A stretch of DNA of 64,000 nt from Sphingosinicella sp. YJ22 (GTDB lineage Bacteria; Pseudomonadota; Alphaproteobacteria; Sphingomonadales; Sphingomonadaceae), in contig NZ_JAANPA010000006.1 of assembly GCF_011320075.1 (NCBI RefSeq), positions 31,342-95,341 of the forward strand. Reading direction: 5' to 3'. Made by a program: the position numbers and the translations under genes. Below the pieces are notes generated by a model. That model was given only the letters and a program-made list of their open reading frames with translations, had not been told where the DNA came from and did not search any database. This document shows, one piece after another, positions 15,575 through 24,749 of this stretch (positions within the stretch are counted from its first letter, which is position 1; every line of letters starts with the position of its first letter).

Positions 15575-16152
15575 CGCTCACGATCGTCGATCTGGGGTGC
15601 GGAAATCTGGGGTCGGTCGCAATCGCGCTTGAGCGGTTCGGCGTGGCGCCCCTGATCACCGCCGACGCGGAGCGGATCGCCGCCGCCGAGCGCGTCGTTC
15701 TGCCCGGCGTCGGAGCGGCGGGCTTCGCGATGGAGAGGATCGAGGCGCTCAGCCTCAGCGAGACTCTGCGATCGCTGCGCCAGCCGGTGCTCGGAATCTG
15801 CCTCGGCATGCAATTGCTGTTCGAGGAGAGCGAGGAAGCGGCCGGCCCCTGCCTCGGCATCATCCCCGGCCGCGTGCGCAGGCTCGATCCCGCTCCGGAG
15901 CGGCCGGTGCCGCACATGGGCTGGAGCCGGCTCGCCGTCTCCGACCCTCGGATCGGCCTCAGCGACGGCGACTATGTCTATTTCGCCCACAGCTTCGCCT
16001 GCGACACGGGCACGGCAACCCGAGCCTTCGCCGATTACGGCCGCGAGATACCCGCCATCGTCGTTCAGGAGAATGTCTGGGGGGCGCAATTCCACCCGGA
16101 GCGCTCGGGCGAAGCCGGCGCGCGGTTCCTCCAGGCCTGGCTGGACTCATGA
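15571..16152 (+). CDS. hisH: Imidazole glycerol phosphate synthase, glutaminase subunit
   Basis: A 193-residue class I glutamine amidotransferase. The nucleophile Cys is in LGICLGMQLLFE, and the His-Glu pair is in QFHPERSG. The start region TIVDLGCGNLGSV is typical. It supplies ammonia to HisF for the synthesis of imidazole glycerol phosphate and AICAR. It starts at GTG 15571, overlapping the stop of the hisC-hisB fusion. Its stop overlaps the hisA start (ATGA). Confidence 0.95.
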   Translation: MTLTIVDLGCGNLGSVAIALERFGVAPLITADAERIAAAERVVLPGVGAAGFAMERIEALSLSETLRSLRQPVLGICLGMQLLFEESEEAAGPCLGIIPGRVRRLDPAPERPVPHMGWSRLAVSDPRIGLSDGDYVYFAHSFACDTGTATRAFADYGREIPAIVVQENVWGAQFHPERSGEAGARFLQAWLDS

Positions 16153-16865
16153 TCCTCTATCCCGCCATGGATCTGATGGGCGGCCGCGTCGTGCGCCTTC
16201 GGCAGGGTCGGTTCGACGATGCGACGGCCTATGCCGCCGATCCCGCCGAAGCCTTGGCCGAGTTCGCGGCGGCCGGTGCCGAATGGGCGCATGTCGTCGA
16301 CCTCGACGGCGCGCGGGCCGGGGAACCGGTCCAGCACGATTTGATCGCCCGCCTGGCCGGCACCGCGAAGCTGAAGCTTCAGGTCGGCGGGGGCTTCCGC
16401 ACCCGCGATCAGGTCGCGCGCATGCTCGACTTCGGGGTTGCGCGCGTGGTGATCGGCAGCCTCACGGTGAAGCAGCCCAACCTGGTCCGCGCCTTCTTCG
16501 AGGAGTTTGGGGCGGAACGGATCACCTTGTCGCTCGACGTCCGGATCGAGGGCGGCATGCCTCTGGTCGTAGCTTCGGGCTGGACCGAGAAATCGGCGCT
16601 CTCCTTGTGGGAGGCGGCTGCGCTCTACCCCGAGGCGCGCCACATCCTTCTCACTGACGTCGGCCGCGACGGCATGCTCGCCGGGCCCAATTTCGCCTTG
16701 CTCGAGGAAGCGGTGAAGCGCCTGCCGGCCGCGCAGATCCAGGCCTCGGGCGGGGTCTCCTCGCTGGACGATCTGCGCAGGCTCGGCACGGCCGGTACGA
16801 TCGTCGGCAAGGCGATCTGGGACGGCCGCTTCACCCTCGCGGAGGCGCTCGATGCCTGCGCGTAG
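16149..16865 (+). CDS. hisA: Phosphoribosylformimino-AICAR-phosphate isomerase
   Basis: A 238-residue (beta-alpha)8 barrel that opens the ribose ring of ProFAR by an Amadori rearrangement. Typical motifs are [15 protein letters not shown] with the catalytic Asp, [13 protein letters not shown], and [15 protein letters not shown]. The last 14 bases overlap hisF. Its sequence parallels that of hisF, as expected for paralogous barrels. Confidence 0.95.
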   Translation: MILYPAMDLMGGRVVRLRQGRFDDATAYAADPAEALAEFAAAGAEWAHVVDLDGARAGEPVQHDLIARLAGTAKLKLQVGGGFRTRDQVARMLDFGVARVVIGSLTVKQPNLVRAFFEEFGAERITLSLDVRIEGGMPLVVASGWTEKSALSLWEAAALYPEARHILLTDVGRDGMLAGPNFALLEEAVKRLPAAQIQASGGVSSLDDLRRLGTAGTIVGKAIWDGRFTLAEALDACA

Positions 16866-17619
16866 GATCATCCCCTGTCTCGACGTGAAGGATGGGCGTG
16901 TCGTCAAAGGTGTGCAGTTCCGCGACCACCGCGACGCCGGCGACATCATCGAGCAGGCGCTGCGCTACCGCGACGAAGGCGCGGACGAGCTCGTCTTCTA
17001 CGATATCGGCGCAAGCCCGGAGGGGCGCAGCCTCGATCTCGGCTGGGTCCGGCGCATCGCCCGCGTGATCGACATTCCCTTCACCGTCGCCGGCGGAATC
17101 CGCAGCCGCGACCGCGCCGCCGCCTGCCTTGATGCCGGCGCCGACAAGATCTCGATCAACTCGCCGGCGCTGGAACGGCCCGCTCTGATCGGGGAGATCG
17201 CCCGCGATTTCGGCAGCCAGTGCGTGGTGGTCGGCGTCGACAGCCTCGCCGTCGAAGGCGATTATGTGGTCAAGCAATATACCGGCTCGCCCGAGGCGAC
17301 GCGCGATGCCGGCCGCCGCACCCTCGACTGGGTCCGCGAAGCGACCGAGCGCGGGGCCGGGGAGATCGTCCTCAACTGCATGCGGCAGGACGGCGTCCGC
17401 ACCGGCTACGACCTCGCCCACACGCGCGACGTCGTCGACGCGGTCGACGTGCCCGTCATCGCCTCGGGCGGAGCGGGGTCGCCCGAGCATTTCCGCGATG
17501 CCTTTGCCGAGGCCGGCGTTAGCGGCGCGCTCGCCGCCAGCGTGTTCCACGACCGGCTCATCGCCATTCCCGACCTCAAGGAGTTCCTCGCGACATGCGG
17601 GATCGAGATGCGCCGCTGA
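16852..17619 (+). CDS. hisF: Imidazole glycerol phosphate synthase, cyclase subunit
   Basis: A 255-residue (beta-alpha)8 barrel; partner of HisH. The N-terminal [18 protein letters not shown] contains the catalytic Asp, followed by [20 protein letters not shown] and, later, [14 protein letters not shown] (a variant of the usual DGTKxGYD) and [13 protein letters not shown]. It overlaps hisA at its 5' end and hisIE by 25 bases at its 3' end, so these proteins are probably made in fixed ratio. Confidence 0.95.
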   Translation: MPARRIIPCLDVKDGRVVKGVQFRDHRDAGDIIEQALRYRDEGADELVFYDIGASPEGRSLDLGWVRRIARVIDIPFTVAGGIRSRDRAAACLDAGADKISINSPALERPALIGEIARDFGSQCVVVGVDSLAVEGDYVVKQYTGSPEATRDAGRRTLDWVREATERGAGEIVLNCMRQDGVRTGYDLAHTRDVVDAVDVPVIASGGAGSPEHFRDAFAEAGVSGALAASVFHDRLIAIPDLKEFLATCGIEMRR

Positions 17620-18248
17620 CGGCCCAAGACATCGACACTTTGGCCTGGGACAAGATGGACAATCTCATCCCGGCGACGATCCAGGACCGCGTCTCCGGCC
17701 GGGTGCTGATGCTCGGTTACATGAACCGCGAAGCGCTCACGGCGACCTTGGCTACCGGTCTAGGCACCTTCTGGAGCCGATCGAAGCAGCGTCTGTGGAT
17801 CAAGGGCGAGACGAGCGGCAACGTCCTGCGCGTCGCCGCCGTCCATGCCGATTGCGACGGCGACGCTATCCTCGTCCTTGCGGACCCGGCGGGGCCGACC
17901 TGCCATCTCGGCACGATGGCCTGCTTCGGCGATGCCGCAAGTTCAGGGCCCGGCTGGCTGGCCGAGCTCTCGCGCATCGTCGCCGACCGTGCCTCCACCG
18001 GCAGCGGAGACAGCTACACCCGCCGGCTTCTCGCCCAGGGACCGCCGCGGATCGCTCAGAAGATCGGCGAGGAGGGGGTCGAAGTCGCGCTGGCCGGCGC
18101 TGGCTCCACAACCGAACATTGCGCGGAGGAAGTCGCCGATCTCCTGTACCATGTGGCGGTGTTGATGGAGGCGCGAGGCTTCGGCTGGAGCGAGGTGATT
18201 GCGGTCCTTCGATCACGGCATGCTGTGGCAGGAGAGAAGGTTGACTGA
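17595..18248 (+). CDS. hisIE: Bifunctional phosphoribosyl-AMP cyclohydrolase / phosphoribosyl-ATP pyrophosphatase
   Basis: A 217-residue fusion of HisI (residues about 18-115: [29 protein letters not shown], zinc ligands in [10 protein letters not shown] and GPTCHLG) and HisE (about 120-210: [26 protein letters not shown] and [13 protein letters not shown]). It carries out the second and third steps of the pathway. Alphaproteobacteria often have these as separate genes; the fusion here, with the gene order, resembles the enterobacterial operon. It overlaps hisF at its start and the HisN-like gene at its end. Confidence 0.94.
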   Translation: MRDRDAPLTAQDIDTLAWDKMDNLIPATIQDRVSGRVLMLGYMNREALTATLATGLGTFWSRSKQRLWIKGETSGNVLRVAAVHADCDGDAILVLADPAGPTCHLGTMACFGDAASSGPGWLAELSRIVADRASTGSGDSYTRRLLAQGPPRIAQKIGEEGVEVALAGAGSTTEHCAEEVADLLYHVAVLMEARGFGWSEVIAVLRSRHAVAGEKVD

Positions 18249-19032
18249 GCTTTCGGTCTTCACGGCCTTTGCGGAAGAGCTTGCTGATGCCGCCCGCGCC
18301 GAAGCCTTGCGCTGGAGCGAGGCCGACTGGGCGGTCGAGAACAAGGGCGGCGGGGGGGCGTTCGATCCTGTCACCAATGCCGATCGGGCCGTCGAGCGGG
18401 TCGTCCGTGATCTCATCGAGGAGCGATGGCCAGATCACGGCATCGAGGGCGAGGAGCTCGACGCGAAGGACGGCTCCTCTCGCTATCGATGGAGCCTTGA
18501 TCCGATCGACGGCACCCGCTCGTTCATCTGCGGGCTTCCGAGCTGGACCGTGCTGATCGCTCTGCTCGACGAAGGGCGGCCCGTCGTCGGCGTGATCGAC
18601 GCGCCTCGCCTCGGCGAAAGATTCGTCGGACATGGGGACGTCGCGGAGTTCGTCGCGGCATCGGGGCGCAGCGGCTTGCTCACCAGTCAATGCAGAGCAT
18701 TGGACGAGGCGCGACTCTCAACGACCGATCCATATCTCTTCTCGCCGGAAGATCGGATTGGATTCGAGCGGGTCAGGGAGCGGGCGCGACTGACGCGTTA
18801 TGGCCTTGATGGTTACGCCTATGGCCGGCTTGCAGCGGGCGACCTAGACTTGGTCGTCGAGAGCGGGCTTGCGCCCCATGACATGAATGCGCTGCTGCCC
18901 GTGGTGACGGCGGCCGGCGGAAAGGTGAGCAATTGGCTCGGCGGAACCGATTTTTCGCAGGGGAAATTGGTTGCGGCGGCCTCCGCGGAGCTGCTGGACC
19001 AGGCGGTGAGCCTTCTGAGCCTCTCGCGCTGA
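18241..19032 (+). CDS. hisN: HisN-type histidinol-phosphatase (inositol monophosphatase fold)
   Basis: A 263-residue protein of the IMPase superfamily: TNADRAVERVVRDLI, a metal Glu in GIEGEEL, the LDPIDGTRSFICGLPSWTVLIAL core, and APHDMNALLPVVTAAGG near the C-terminus. The wording of these motifs is that of HisN rather than inositol or sulfite/PAP phosphatases. It would supply the histidinol-phosphatase step, which is otherwise missing because the HisB portion has no HAD domain. The start is taken as TTG 18241, with GGAGAG six bases upstream and overlapping the hisIE stop by 8 bases; an ATG at 18220 is an alternative. Confidence 0.87.
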   Translation: MTELSVFTAFAEELADAARAEALRWSEADWAVENKGGGGAFDPVTNADRAVERVVRDLIEERWPDHGIEGEELDAKDGSSRYRWSLDPIDGTRSFICGLPSWTVLIALLDEGRPVVGVIDAPRLGERFVGHGDVAEFVAASGRSGLLTSQCRALDEARLSTTDPYLFSPEDRIGFERVRERARLTRYGLDGYAYGRLAAGDLDLVVESGLAPHDMNALLPVVTAAGGKVSNWLGGTDFSQGKLVAAASAELLDQAVSLLSLSR

Positions 19033-19058
19033 GCCTTTGCCAAGACTAGAAGAGGACC

Positions 19059-19706
19059 GTGCGTGTGGGGGATTTGAGCGTGGGCGATAATGACGCGTTC
19101 GAGACGCTTCTGGCATCGATCCATCACACTCCGATCGCGACCGTGGTCACCGACCCGCGCAGGCCGGACAACCCTATCGTCGCAGTCAATGACGCCTTTT
19201 CTCGCCTGACCGGCTATTCGGAGGCGGAGATCGTCGGGCGCAATTGTCGCTTCCTCGCGGGGCCGGACACTGATCCCCGAGCACGAGGCGAGCTGGCGCA
19301 AGCCGTTGCCGCGGGGCTGCCCGCGCTGGTCGAGCTTACCAATTACCGCAAGGGCGGCGTGCCATTTCGCAATGCGGTGATGATCGCGCCGGTGCGCGAC
19401 CAGGCCGGGGCGCTCGCCTATTTCATCGGATCCCAGATGGATGTCGGCGCTGGAGCCGATCTGGCGAGCAATCGTGCGAGGGAAGCGAGGGCGTTGGTAT
19501 CCTCGCTCACCTCGCGTCAGCGCGAAGTGCTGGAGTTTCTCGTCAGCGGGCTGCGCAACAAGCAGATCGCCGGACTGCTCGGAATCGACGAGAAGACGGT
19601 GAAGATGCACCGCGCCCGGCTTCTCGACAGGTTGAACGCGCCGACGTCTGCCGACGCGATCCGGATCGGGGTCGAGGCAGGCCTTCAGCTCAACGATCCC
19701 GAGTGA
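19059..19706 (+). CDS. LOV-HTH blue-light-responsive transcription factor, EL222-like
   Basis: A 215-residue protein with a PAS/LOV domain (residues about 10-130) and a LuxR-type HTH (about 150-210). The LOV photocycle motif is GRNCRFLAG with the flavin-adduct Cys at residue 63; NYRKGGVPFRNAVMIAPV matches the FMN pocket. The HTH reads LTSRQREVLEFLVSGLRNKQIAGLLGIDEKTVKMHRARLL. Domain order, length and wording match Erythrobacter EL222 (about 222 residues), where light frees the HTH to dimerise and bind DNA. GTG at 19059 is used; in-frame GTGs at 19065 and 19080 are alternatives. The 3' end overlaps ispA by 17 bases, convergently. Carotenoid or isoprenoid genes nearby are plausible targets. Confidence 0.9.
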   Translation: MRVGDLSVGDNDAFETLLASIHHTPIATVVTDPRRPDNPIVAVNDAFSRLTGYSEAEIVGRNCRFLAGPDTDPRARGELAQAVAAGLPALVELTNYRKGGVPFRNAVMIAPVRDQAGALAYFIGSQMDVGAGADLASNRAREARALVSSLTSRQREVLEFLVSGLRNKQIAGLLGIDEKTVKMHRARLLDRLNAPTSADAIRIGVEAGLQLNDPE

Positions 19707-20592
19707 CGGCGTAGCGGGCGATCGTCTCCAGCTGAGCCGCGCGCCGGTCAAAGGCGTGAAGGTGCGCGATCGCCTGCTCAACCAACAGATCGGCCTGCTG
19801 CCGCGCGCGCTCTTCTCCAAGCAGCGTCACGAAGGTCGCCTTGCCGCGCGCCTCATCCTTGCCAACCCGCTTGCCAACGACCGCTTCGTCTCCCCGATGG
19901 TCGAGAAGGTCGTCGGCAATCTGAAAGGCCAGCCCCAGGCACTGGCCATAGCCGCGGAGGCTCAGGCGGTGGTCGGAGGGGGCTTCGCCGAGAATGGCGC
20001 CGGCGTCGACGCACCAGTTGATGAGCGCGCCGGTCTTGAGGCGCTGGAGGCGGGTGATTCCGTCGAGGTCGAGCTCGATGCCCTCGGCGACGAGGTCGAT
20101 CATCTGGCCGCCGGCCATGCCGGATGCGCCGGACGCGCGGGCGAGCTCGACCGTCAGGTGCGCCCTGACCTCAGCGGACGGATGAGTGGCCGGATCGGCG
20201 AGGATTTCGAAGGCGAGAGCGAGCAGAGCGTCGCCGGCAAGCACCGCCGTCGCCTCGTCGAACGCGCAGTGGACGGTCGGCCGGCCGCGGCGCAGATCGT
20301 CGTCGTCCATGCAGGGAAGGTCGTCATGGATCAGCGAGTGGACATGGACGCACTCGACCGCCAGCCCCGCCCACAGCGAGTAGCTCTCCGGAACGCCGAA
20401 CAGGTTTGCCGAGGCGATCGTGAGCAGTGGACGCAGGCGCTTCCCGCCGAGCGCGGCATAGCGCATCGCCTCGAACAGCCGCGCGCTCTGGTCCTCGGGC
20501 TCGGACAGAAGCGCGGTGAACATCGCGTCGATATCGGCGCGGATGCGATCGGTCGACGCGGGCAGACTCGGTGCCGGACCGCGGCTGCTCAT
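19690..20592 (-). CDS. ispA: Farnesyl/geranylgeranyl-type polyprenyl diphosphate synthase
   Basis: A 300-residue short-chain trans-prenyltransferase. Both Asp-rich motifs are visible: HDDLPCMDDDDLRRG near residue 85 and FQIADDLLDHRGD near 225. It condenses IPP with allylic diphosphates in the cytosol. Its ATG at 20592 overlaps the ispH stop (ATGA), so precursor supply and chain elongation are coupled. No separate crtE was found in the window; whether this enzyme stops at FPP (IspA) or reaches GGPP is uncertain. A longer frame upstream of the ATG lies inside ispH and is not coding. Confidence 0.9.
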   Translation of the reverse strand: MSSRGPAPSLPASTDRIRADIDAMFTALLSEPEDQSARLFEAMRYAALGGKRLRPLLTIASANLFGVPESYSLWAGLAVECVHVHSLIHDDLPCMDDDDLRRGRPTVHCAFDEATAVLAGDALLALAFEILADPATHPSAEVRAHLTVELARASGASGMAGGQMIDLVAEGIELDLDGITRLQRLKTGALINWCVDAGAILGEAPSDHRLSLRGYGQCLGLAFQIADDLLDHRGDEAVVGKRVGKDEARGKATFVTLLGEERARQQADLLVEQAIAHLHAFDRRAAQLETIARYAVTRDR

Positions 20593-21575
20593 CCGATGGC
20601 GACCCGCTTGAACTCGGCCGTCTCCTCGACTGTTCCGACATCCTGGACGCGCAGCCGGTAGCGGCCGGCGAGCGCCTCGATGACTCCGGTGACGCTGGAT
20701 TCCGGGGTCGACGCGGCGGCGGTGACGCCAACCGCGCCGGCCCGCGGCAGCCGGGACCAGTCGAGCAGGGATGCGTCTGGGACCAGCTGAACGGATTCGC
20801 ACCTCAGCGCCGCGACCTCTGCGAGGCGGCGGGCATTGGAGGAGAAGGTCTCGCCGACGACGATTACGGCCGCGGCGCGACCGGCGATGAGCCGTACCGC
20901 GTGCTGGCGGTTGGTCGTCGCGTAGCAGATGTCGCTGGTCGGCGGCTCAACCAGGTCGGTGAAGCGCGCGCGAAGGACGTCGACGATCTCTTCCGCCTCC
21001 TCCACGGAATAGGTGGTCTGGACCGCCACCGCAGCCGGGGACGCAGAGTCGAGGGTCAGTGCCGCCGCCTCGCTGGCCGATTTCACCACGAGGGTGCTGC
21101 CGGGAGGGAGGCGCCCCGTCGTGCCTTCGACTTCCGGGTGGCCTTCGTGGCCGACGAGAATGATGTGGCGACCGTCACGATGGAAACGCTCGACCTGGCG
21201 ATGCACCTTGGCGACCAGCGGGCATACCGCGTCATAGGCGCGAAGGCCGCGGAACCTGGCTTCGTCATGAATCGCCTGCGCAACGCCGTGTGCCGACAGG
21301 ACGACCACGGCTCCGGACGGCACTTGCGCCAGCTCCTCGACGAAGATCGCGCCCTCGGCCTCGAGCTCCCGCACCACCGCGAGGTTGTGAACGATCGGGC
21401 GGCGGACGTAGACCGGCGGTCCGTGCGCGGCCAGCGCATCGCGAACGGCGTCGATCGCACGGCGCACTCCAGCGCAAAAGCCGCGCGGATTGGCGAGCAA
21501 CAGCTCGATCTCCGGGCGGAAGTCGTCAGCGCCCGCTGCGCTGGCTGAGGCCATGGTGGACGAGAGATCGGACAT
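20589..21575 (-). CDS. ispH: 4-hydroxy-3-methylbut-2-enyl diphosphate reductase
   Basis: A 328-residue LytB/IspH protein, last step of the MEP isoprenoid pathway, giving IPP and DMAPP. The three Cys ligands of its iron-sulfur cluster are in NPRGFCAGVRRA, YDAVCPLVAKVH and SDICYATTNRQ. The substrate motifs HNLAVVRELE and LVGHEGHPEVEGTTG are also present. The start is ATG at 21575, 20 residues into the longest frame. It is the promoter-proximal gene of the ispH-ispA pair. Confidence 0.94.
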   Translation of the reverse strand: MSDLSSTMASASAAGADDFRPEIELLLANPRGFCAGVRRAIDAVRDALAAHGPPVYVRRPIVHNLAVVRELEAEGAIFVEELAQVPSGAVVVLSAHGVAQAIHDEARFRGLRAYDAVCPLVAKVHRQVERFHRDGRHIILVGHEGHPEVEGTTGRLPPGSTLVVKSASEAAALTLDSASPAAVAVQTTYSVEEAEEIVDVLRARFTDLVEPPTSDICYATTNRQHAVRLIAGRAAAVIVVGETFSSNARRLAEVAALRCESVQLVPDASLLDWSRLPRAGAVGVTAAASTPESSVTGVIEALAGRYRLRVQDVGTVEETAEFKRVAIG

Positions 21576-21640
21576 CGTAACCCTGCATCGCACCCCCGGC
21601 TTCCGGTGGTACGCGCTAGGGTTGGCCGAATCCACATGGC

Positions 21641-22066
21641 CTAAAGCATGTATTGCATACGGACCGACAAGCGGGTGAAGCCCGGTGCGATGCCGATCCG
21701 CACATCCCGAAAGCGCGGCGCTCCAAAGCGTATGCGCGGATTTCGAGAGAAACCGAAGCCCTCGCGCGGGATCCGGAGCATGGTGTCGAGCTCCCGGTTC
21801 CGGTTCTCGTCGTGGAAGACCGACAGGGCATATTCCCCGGGCGCGGCATTCATGGTCACGCGCGTCGTCGACGCCGGCACCGTTCGCTTGATCGCCGCCG
21901 GATCGTCACGGCAGTTCGGGAAATGACGCGGGTGGCGGGTCAGGCAGAGATGAACGTCGCCGCGCCCGTTTCGAAGGCCCTCGATCGCGACCTCGACCTG
22001 GCTCATGCCCTGAGCGCCGGTCAGAAGCAGAAGCGGCGTCGCCGCGGCGATCTTGAAAAGGTTCAT
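21641..22066 (-). CDS. DUF2141 domain secreted protein
   Basis: A 141-residue protein with a signal peptide (MNLFKIAAATPLLLLTGAQG) and a DUF2141 domain: VEVAIEGLRNGRGDVHLCL, PGEYALSVFHDENRN, and GFGFSRNPRIRFGAPRF. It is probably periplasmic or outer-membrane associated; DUF2141 proteins are often found beside carotenoid genes in sphingomonads, but the function is not known to me. It is transcribed away from crtY. Confidence 0.82.
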   Translation of the reverse strand: MNLFKIAAATPLLLLTGAQGMSQVEVAIEGLRNGRGDVHLCLTRHPRHFPNCRDDPAAIKRTVPASTTRVTMNAAPGEYALSVFHDENRNRELDTMLRIPREGFGFSRNPRIRFGAPRFRDVRIGIAPGFTRLSVRMQYML

Positions 22067-22128
22067 GGCGCGGGACCGTACGCGCGTCGCCGCGCCGTCG
22101 CCATACGTGCTTTCGGCGAGGTGGGCGG

Positions 22129-23274
22129 ATGAGCCAGACGCTGGTCATCGTCGGCGGCGGTCTGGCGGGCTCGCTCCTGGCCCTCGCCTTTGCCGATCGC
22201 CGGACCGACGTGGACATCCTCCTCGTCGAGCAGGGCGAGACGCTCGGCGGCAATCACGTCTGGTCGTTCTTCGACAGCGATCTCGACCCGGCCGGCCAAA
22301 CGCTGGTCCATCCGCTCGTCACGCAGCGTTGGCTCGATCACGAGATCGCGTTCCCGATGCGGCAGCGCCGTCTCCCGGTCGGCTACAACAGCATTCGCTC
22401 GGAGCAGCTCGACCGCGTGGTGCGCGCGACCCTTCCTCCGGATCGCATCCGCCGAAGCCAGGTGATCGAGCTCGCGTCGAATTACATTCGGCTGGAGAGC
22501 GGCGAGAGGGTCGTCGCCGACGGAATCATCGACGCGCGAGGCGCCTCCGCCTTTCCCGGACTGGACCTTGCCTGGCAGAAATTTGTCGGCCGGACGTTCA
22601 GGACGTCGCGCCCGCACGGCCGCTCCACGCCCGTCATCATGGACGCGACGGTGCCCCAGGAGGACGGTTATCGGTTCGTCTACACCCTGCCGTTCGGCGA
22701 GACCGAGCTGATGGTCGAGGACACTTATTACTCGGACAGCCCGGTCCTAGACGCGCCCACGATCCGGCAGAGGGTCGACGCCTACCTGGAAAGCGTCACC
22801 GGTTCTCCAGCCGAGGTCGTCGGCGAGGAATCGGGGGTTCTGCCGGTCGTGCTCGGCGGCTCCGCGCAATCGCTGTGGCCCGATGGCGAGCCGCTGCCGC
22901 GCCTGGGGGTTCGCGGCGGCTTCTTCCACCCGACCACCGGCTATTCGCTTCCCGACGCCGTGGCCAACGCGCTGTTGCTGACGAAGCAGCGGGATCTGTC
23001 GACGCCCGCCCTTCACGACCTGTTGCGGCGGCGGGCCATCGCACTTTGGGAGGAGCGAGGCTTCTTCAGGCTCTTGAACCGGATGCTGTTCCGCGCCGCT
23101 TCAGGGCCGGAGCGCTACCGCGTTCTCGAGCATTTCTACAGGCTTCCGGACCCGATCGTCGGCCGCTTCTACGCATCCGCCTTGTCGAGGCTGGACAAGA
23201 TCCGGATCCTGTCGGGGCGCCCGCCGGTTTCGATCCCGCGCGCGATCGGCGCGATGCGAAGCGGCGCGGCATGA
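22129..23274 (+). CDS. crtY: Lycopene beta-cyclase
   Basis: A 381-residue flavoprotein of the CrtY type. The N-terminal LVIVGGGLAGSLLALAFA is the FAD-binding Rossmann motif; HVWSFFDSDL, YNSIRSEQLDRVV and the PFGETELMVEDTYYSD segment are characteristic of the bacterial CrtY family. It closes both ends of lycopene to make beta-carotene at the membrane. It starts the crtY-crtI-crtB series; its stop overlaps the crtI start by four bases. Confidence 0.93.
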   Translation: MSQTLVIVGGGLAGSLLALAFADRRTDVDILLVEQGETLGGNHVWSFFDSDLDPAGQTLVHPLVTQRWLDHEIAFPMRQRRLPVGYNSIRSEQLDRVVRATLPPDRIRRSQVIELASNYIRLESGERVVADGIIDARGASAFPGLDLAWQKFVGRTFRTSRPHGRSTPVIMDATVPQEDGYRFVYTLPFGETELMVEDTYYSDSPVLDAPTIRQRVDAYLESVTGSPAEVVGEESGVLPVVLGGSAQSLWPDGEPLPRLGVRGGFFHPTTGYSLPDAVANALLLTKQRDLSTPALHDLLRRRAIALWEERGFFRLLNRMLFRAASGPERYRVLEHFYRLPDPIVGRFYASALSRLDKIRILSGRPPVSIPRAIGAMRSGAA

Positions 23275-24749
23275 GCCGCAGCGCCGCCGTCATCGGGGCC
23301 GGGTTCGGCGGCCTTGCCCTCGCCATCCGGCTTCAGTCGGCGGGGGTCGAGACGACGATCATCGAGGCACGGGACAAGCCCGGCGGGAGGGCCTATTTCT
23401 GGGAAAAGGACGGCCACGTCTTCGACGCGGGGCCGACCGTGATCACGGACCCGGCCTGCCTTCGCGACCTGTGGGCGCTGACCGGCGCCGACATGGCTGC
23501 GGACGTCGAGCTGATCCCGGTCTCGCCCTTCTACCGCCTGTCATGGCCCGACGGGACGCAGTTCGACTATCTCGACGACGACGCCCTGCTCGACGAGCAG
23601 ATCGCCGCCCTCGATCCCGCCGATGTCGAGGGCTACCGCAAGTTTCTGCGCTATTCGGCCGGGGTCTATGTCGAGGGCTACGAGAAGCTCGGCGCCGTGC
23701 CGTTCCTCGACTTCTCGTCGATGCTTCGAGCCGCGCCTCAGCTTGCGCGCCACCAGGCGTGGCGTTCCGTCTATTCGATCGTGTCGAGCTTCGTTCGAAA
23801 CGAGAAGCTGAGGCAGGCGCTGTCCTTCCACAGCCTGCTCGTCGGCGGAAACCCGATGACCACGAGCGCGATCTACGCGCTGATCCACAAGCTGGAGCGC
23901 GACGGCGGCGTGTGGTTCGCCAGGGGCGGCACCAATGCCCTGGTCGCCGGAATGGTCCGCCATTTCGAGCGTCTCGGCGGCACCGTCCGGCTCGGCGATC
24001 CCGTCGCCAAGATCGGCACGAGCGGCCGGCGCCTCACGCAGGTGCGCACGAAGAGCGGATGGTCGAAGCAGTTCGATGCCGTTGCGTCCAACGCCGACGT
24101 GGTGCGCACCTACGACATGGTCGACGGCGGGCGGGGCGAGCGCGCCGCGCGCAAGCTTCGCCGCAAGAGCTTCTCGCCATCGCTGTTCGTCGTCCATTTC
24201 GGAACGACCGGCGCCTGGCCCGACGTGCCGCATCACACGATCCTGTTCGGTCCCCGCTACCAGGGCCTTCTCAGCGACATCTATCGCGGCAGCGAGCTCG
24301 CGGACGACCCGTCGCTCTACATCCATCACCCGACGGCGTCGGACAGCGGCATGGCCCCGGACGGACATTCGACCTTCTACGCGCTCGCGCCCGTTCCCCA
24401 TCTCGGCAAGGCGCCGCTCGACTGGGACGTCGAAGGGCCGCGCTACCGCGATCGAATCCTGCAGATCGTCGAAGAGCGCCTGCTTCCGGGGCTCCGCGGC
24501 CGGCTGGGTCCCGTCTTCCACTATACGCCGAGCGACTTCGAGACCGACCTCAACTCGCATCTGGGGTCCGCTTTCAGCCTCGAGCCGCGCCTCACCCAGA
24601 GCGCGTGGTTCCGGGTCCACAACCGCGACGACGAGATCGAGAACCTCTACTTCGTCGGCGCGGGGACGCACCCCGGCGCGGGCATTCCCGGGGTCGTGGG
24701 AAGCGCCAAGGCGACGGCGGGGCTGATGCTGGCCGATCTCGCCGCCTGA
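23271..24749 (+). CDS. crtI: Phytoene desaturase
   Basis: A 492-residue FAD-dependent desaturase. The dinucleotide motif AAVIGAGFGGLALAIRLQ is followed by EARDKPGGRAYFWEKDGHVFDAGPTVI, and the C-terminal bacterial-CrtI signature YFVGAGTHPGAGIPGVVGSA is present. It converts phytoene to lycopene. The true start is ATG 23271; the much longer frame upstream is a shadow of crtY. Its stop and the crtB start overlap by one base (TGATG). Confidence 0.95.
   Translation: MSRSAAVIGAGFGGLALAIRLQSAGVETTIIEARDKPGGRAYFWEKDGHVFDAGPTVITDPACLRDLWALTGADMAADVELIPVSPFYRLSWPDGTQFDYLDDDALLDEQIAALDPADVEGYRKFLRYSAGVYVEGYEKLGAVPFLDFSSMLRAAPQLARHQAWRSVYSIVSSFVRNEKLRQALSFHSLLVGGNPMTTSAIYALIHKLERDGGVWFARGGTNALVAGMVRHFERLGGTVRLGDPVAKIGTSGRRLTQVRTKSGWSKQFDAVASNADVVRTYDMVDGGRGERAARKLRRKSFSPSLFVVHFGTTGAWPDVPHHTILFGPRYQGLLSDIYRGSELADDPSLYIHHPTASDSGMAPDGHSTFYALAPVPHLGKAPLDWDVEGPRYRDRILQIVEERLLPGLRGRLGPVFHYTPSDFETDLNSHLGSAFSLEPRLTQSAWFRVHNRDDEIENLYFVGAGTHPGAGIPGVVGSAKATAGLMLADLAA

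Noticed and set aside
22053..23270. N-terminal extension of crtI
   Set aside because: It is the shifted frame of crtY; crtI homology starts exactly at 23271.
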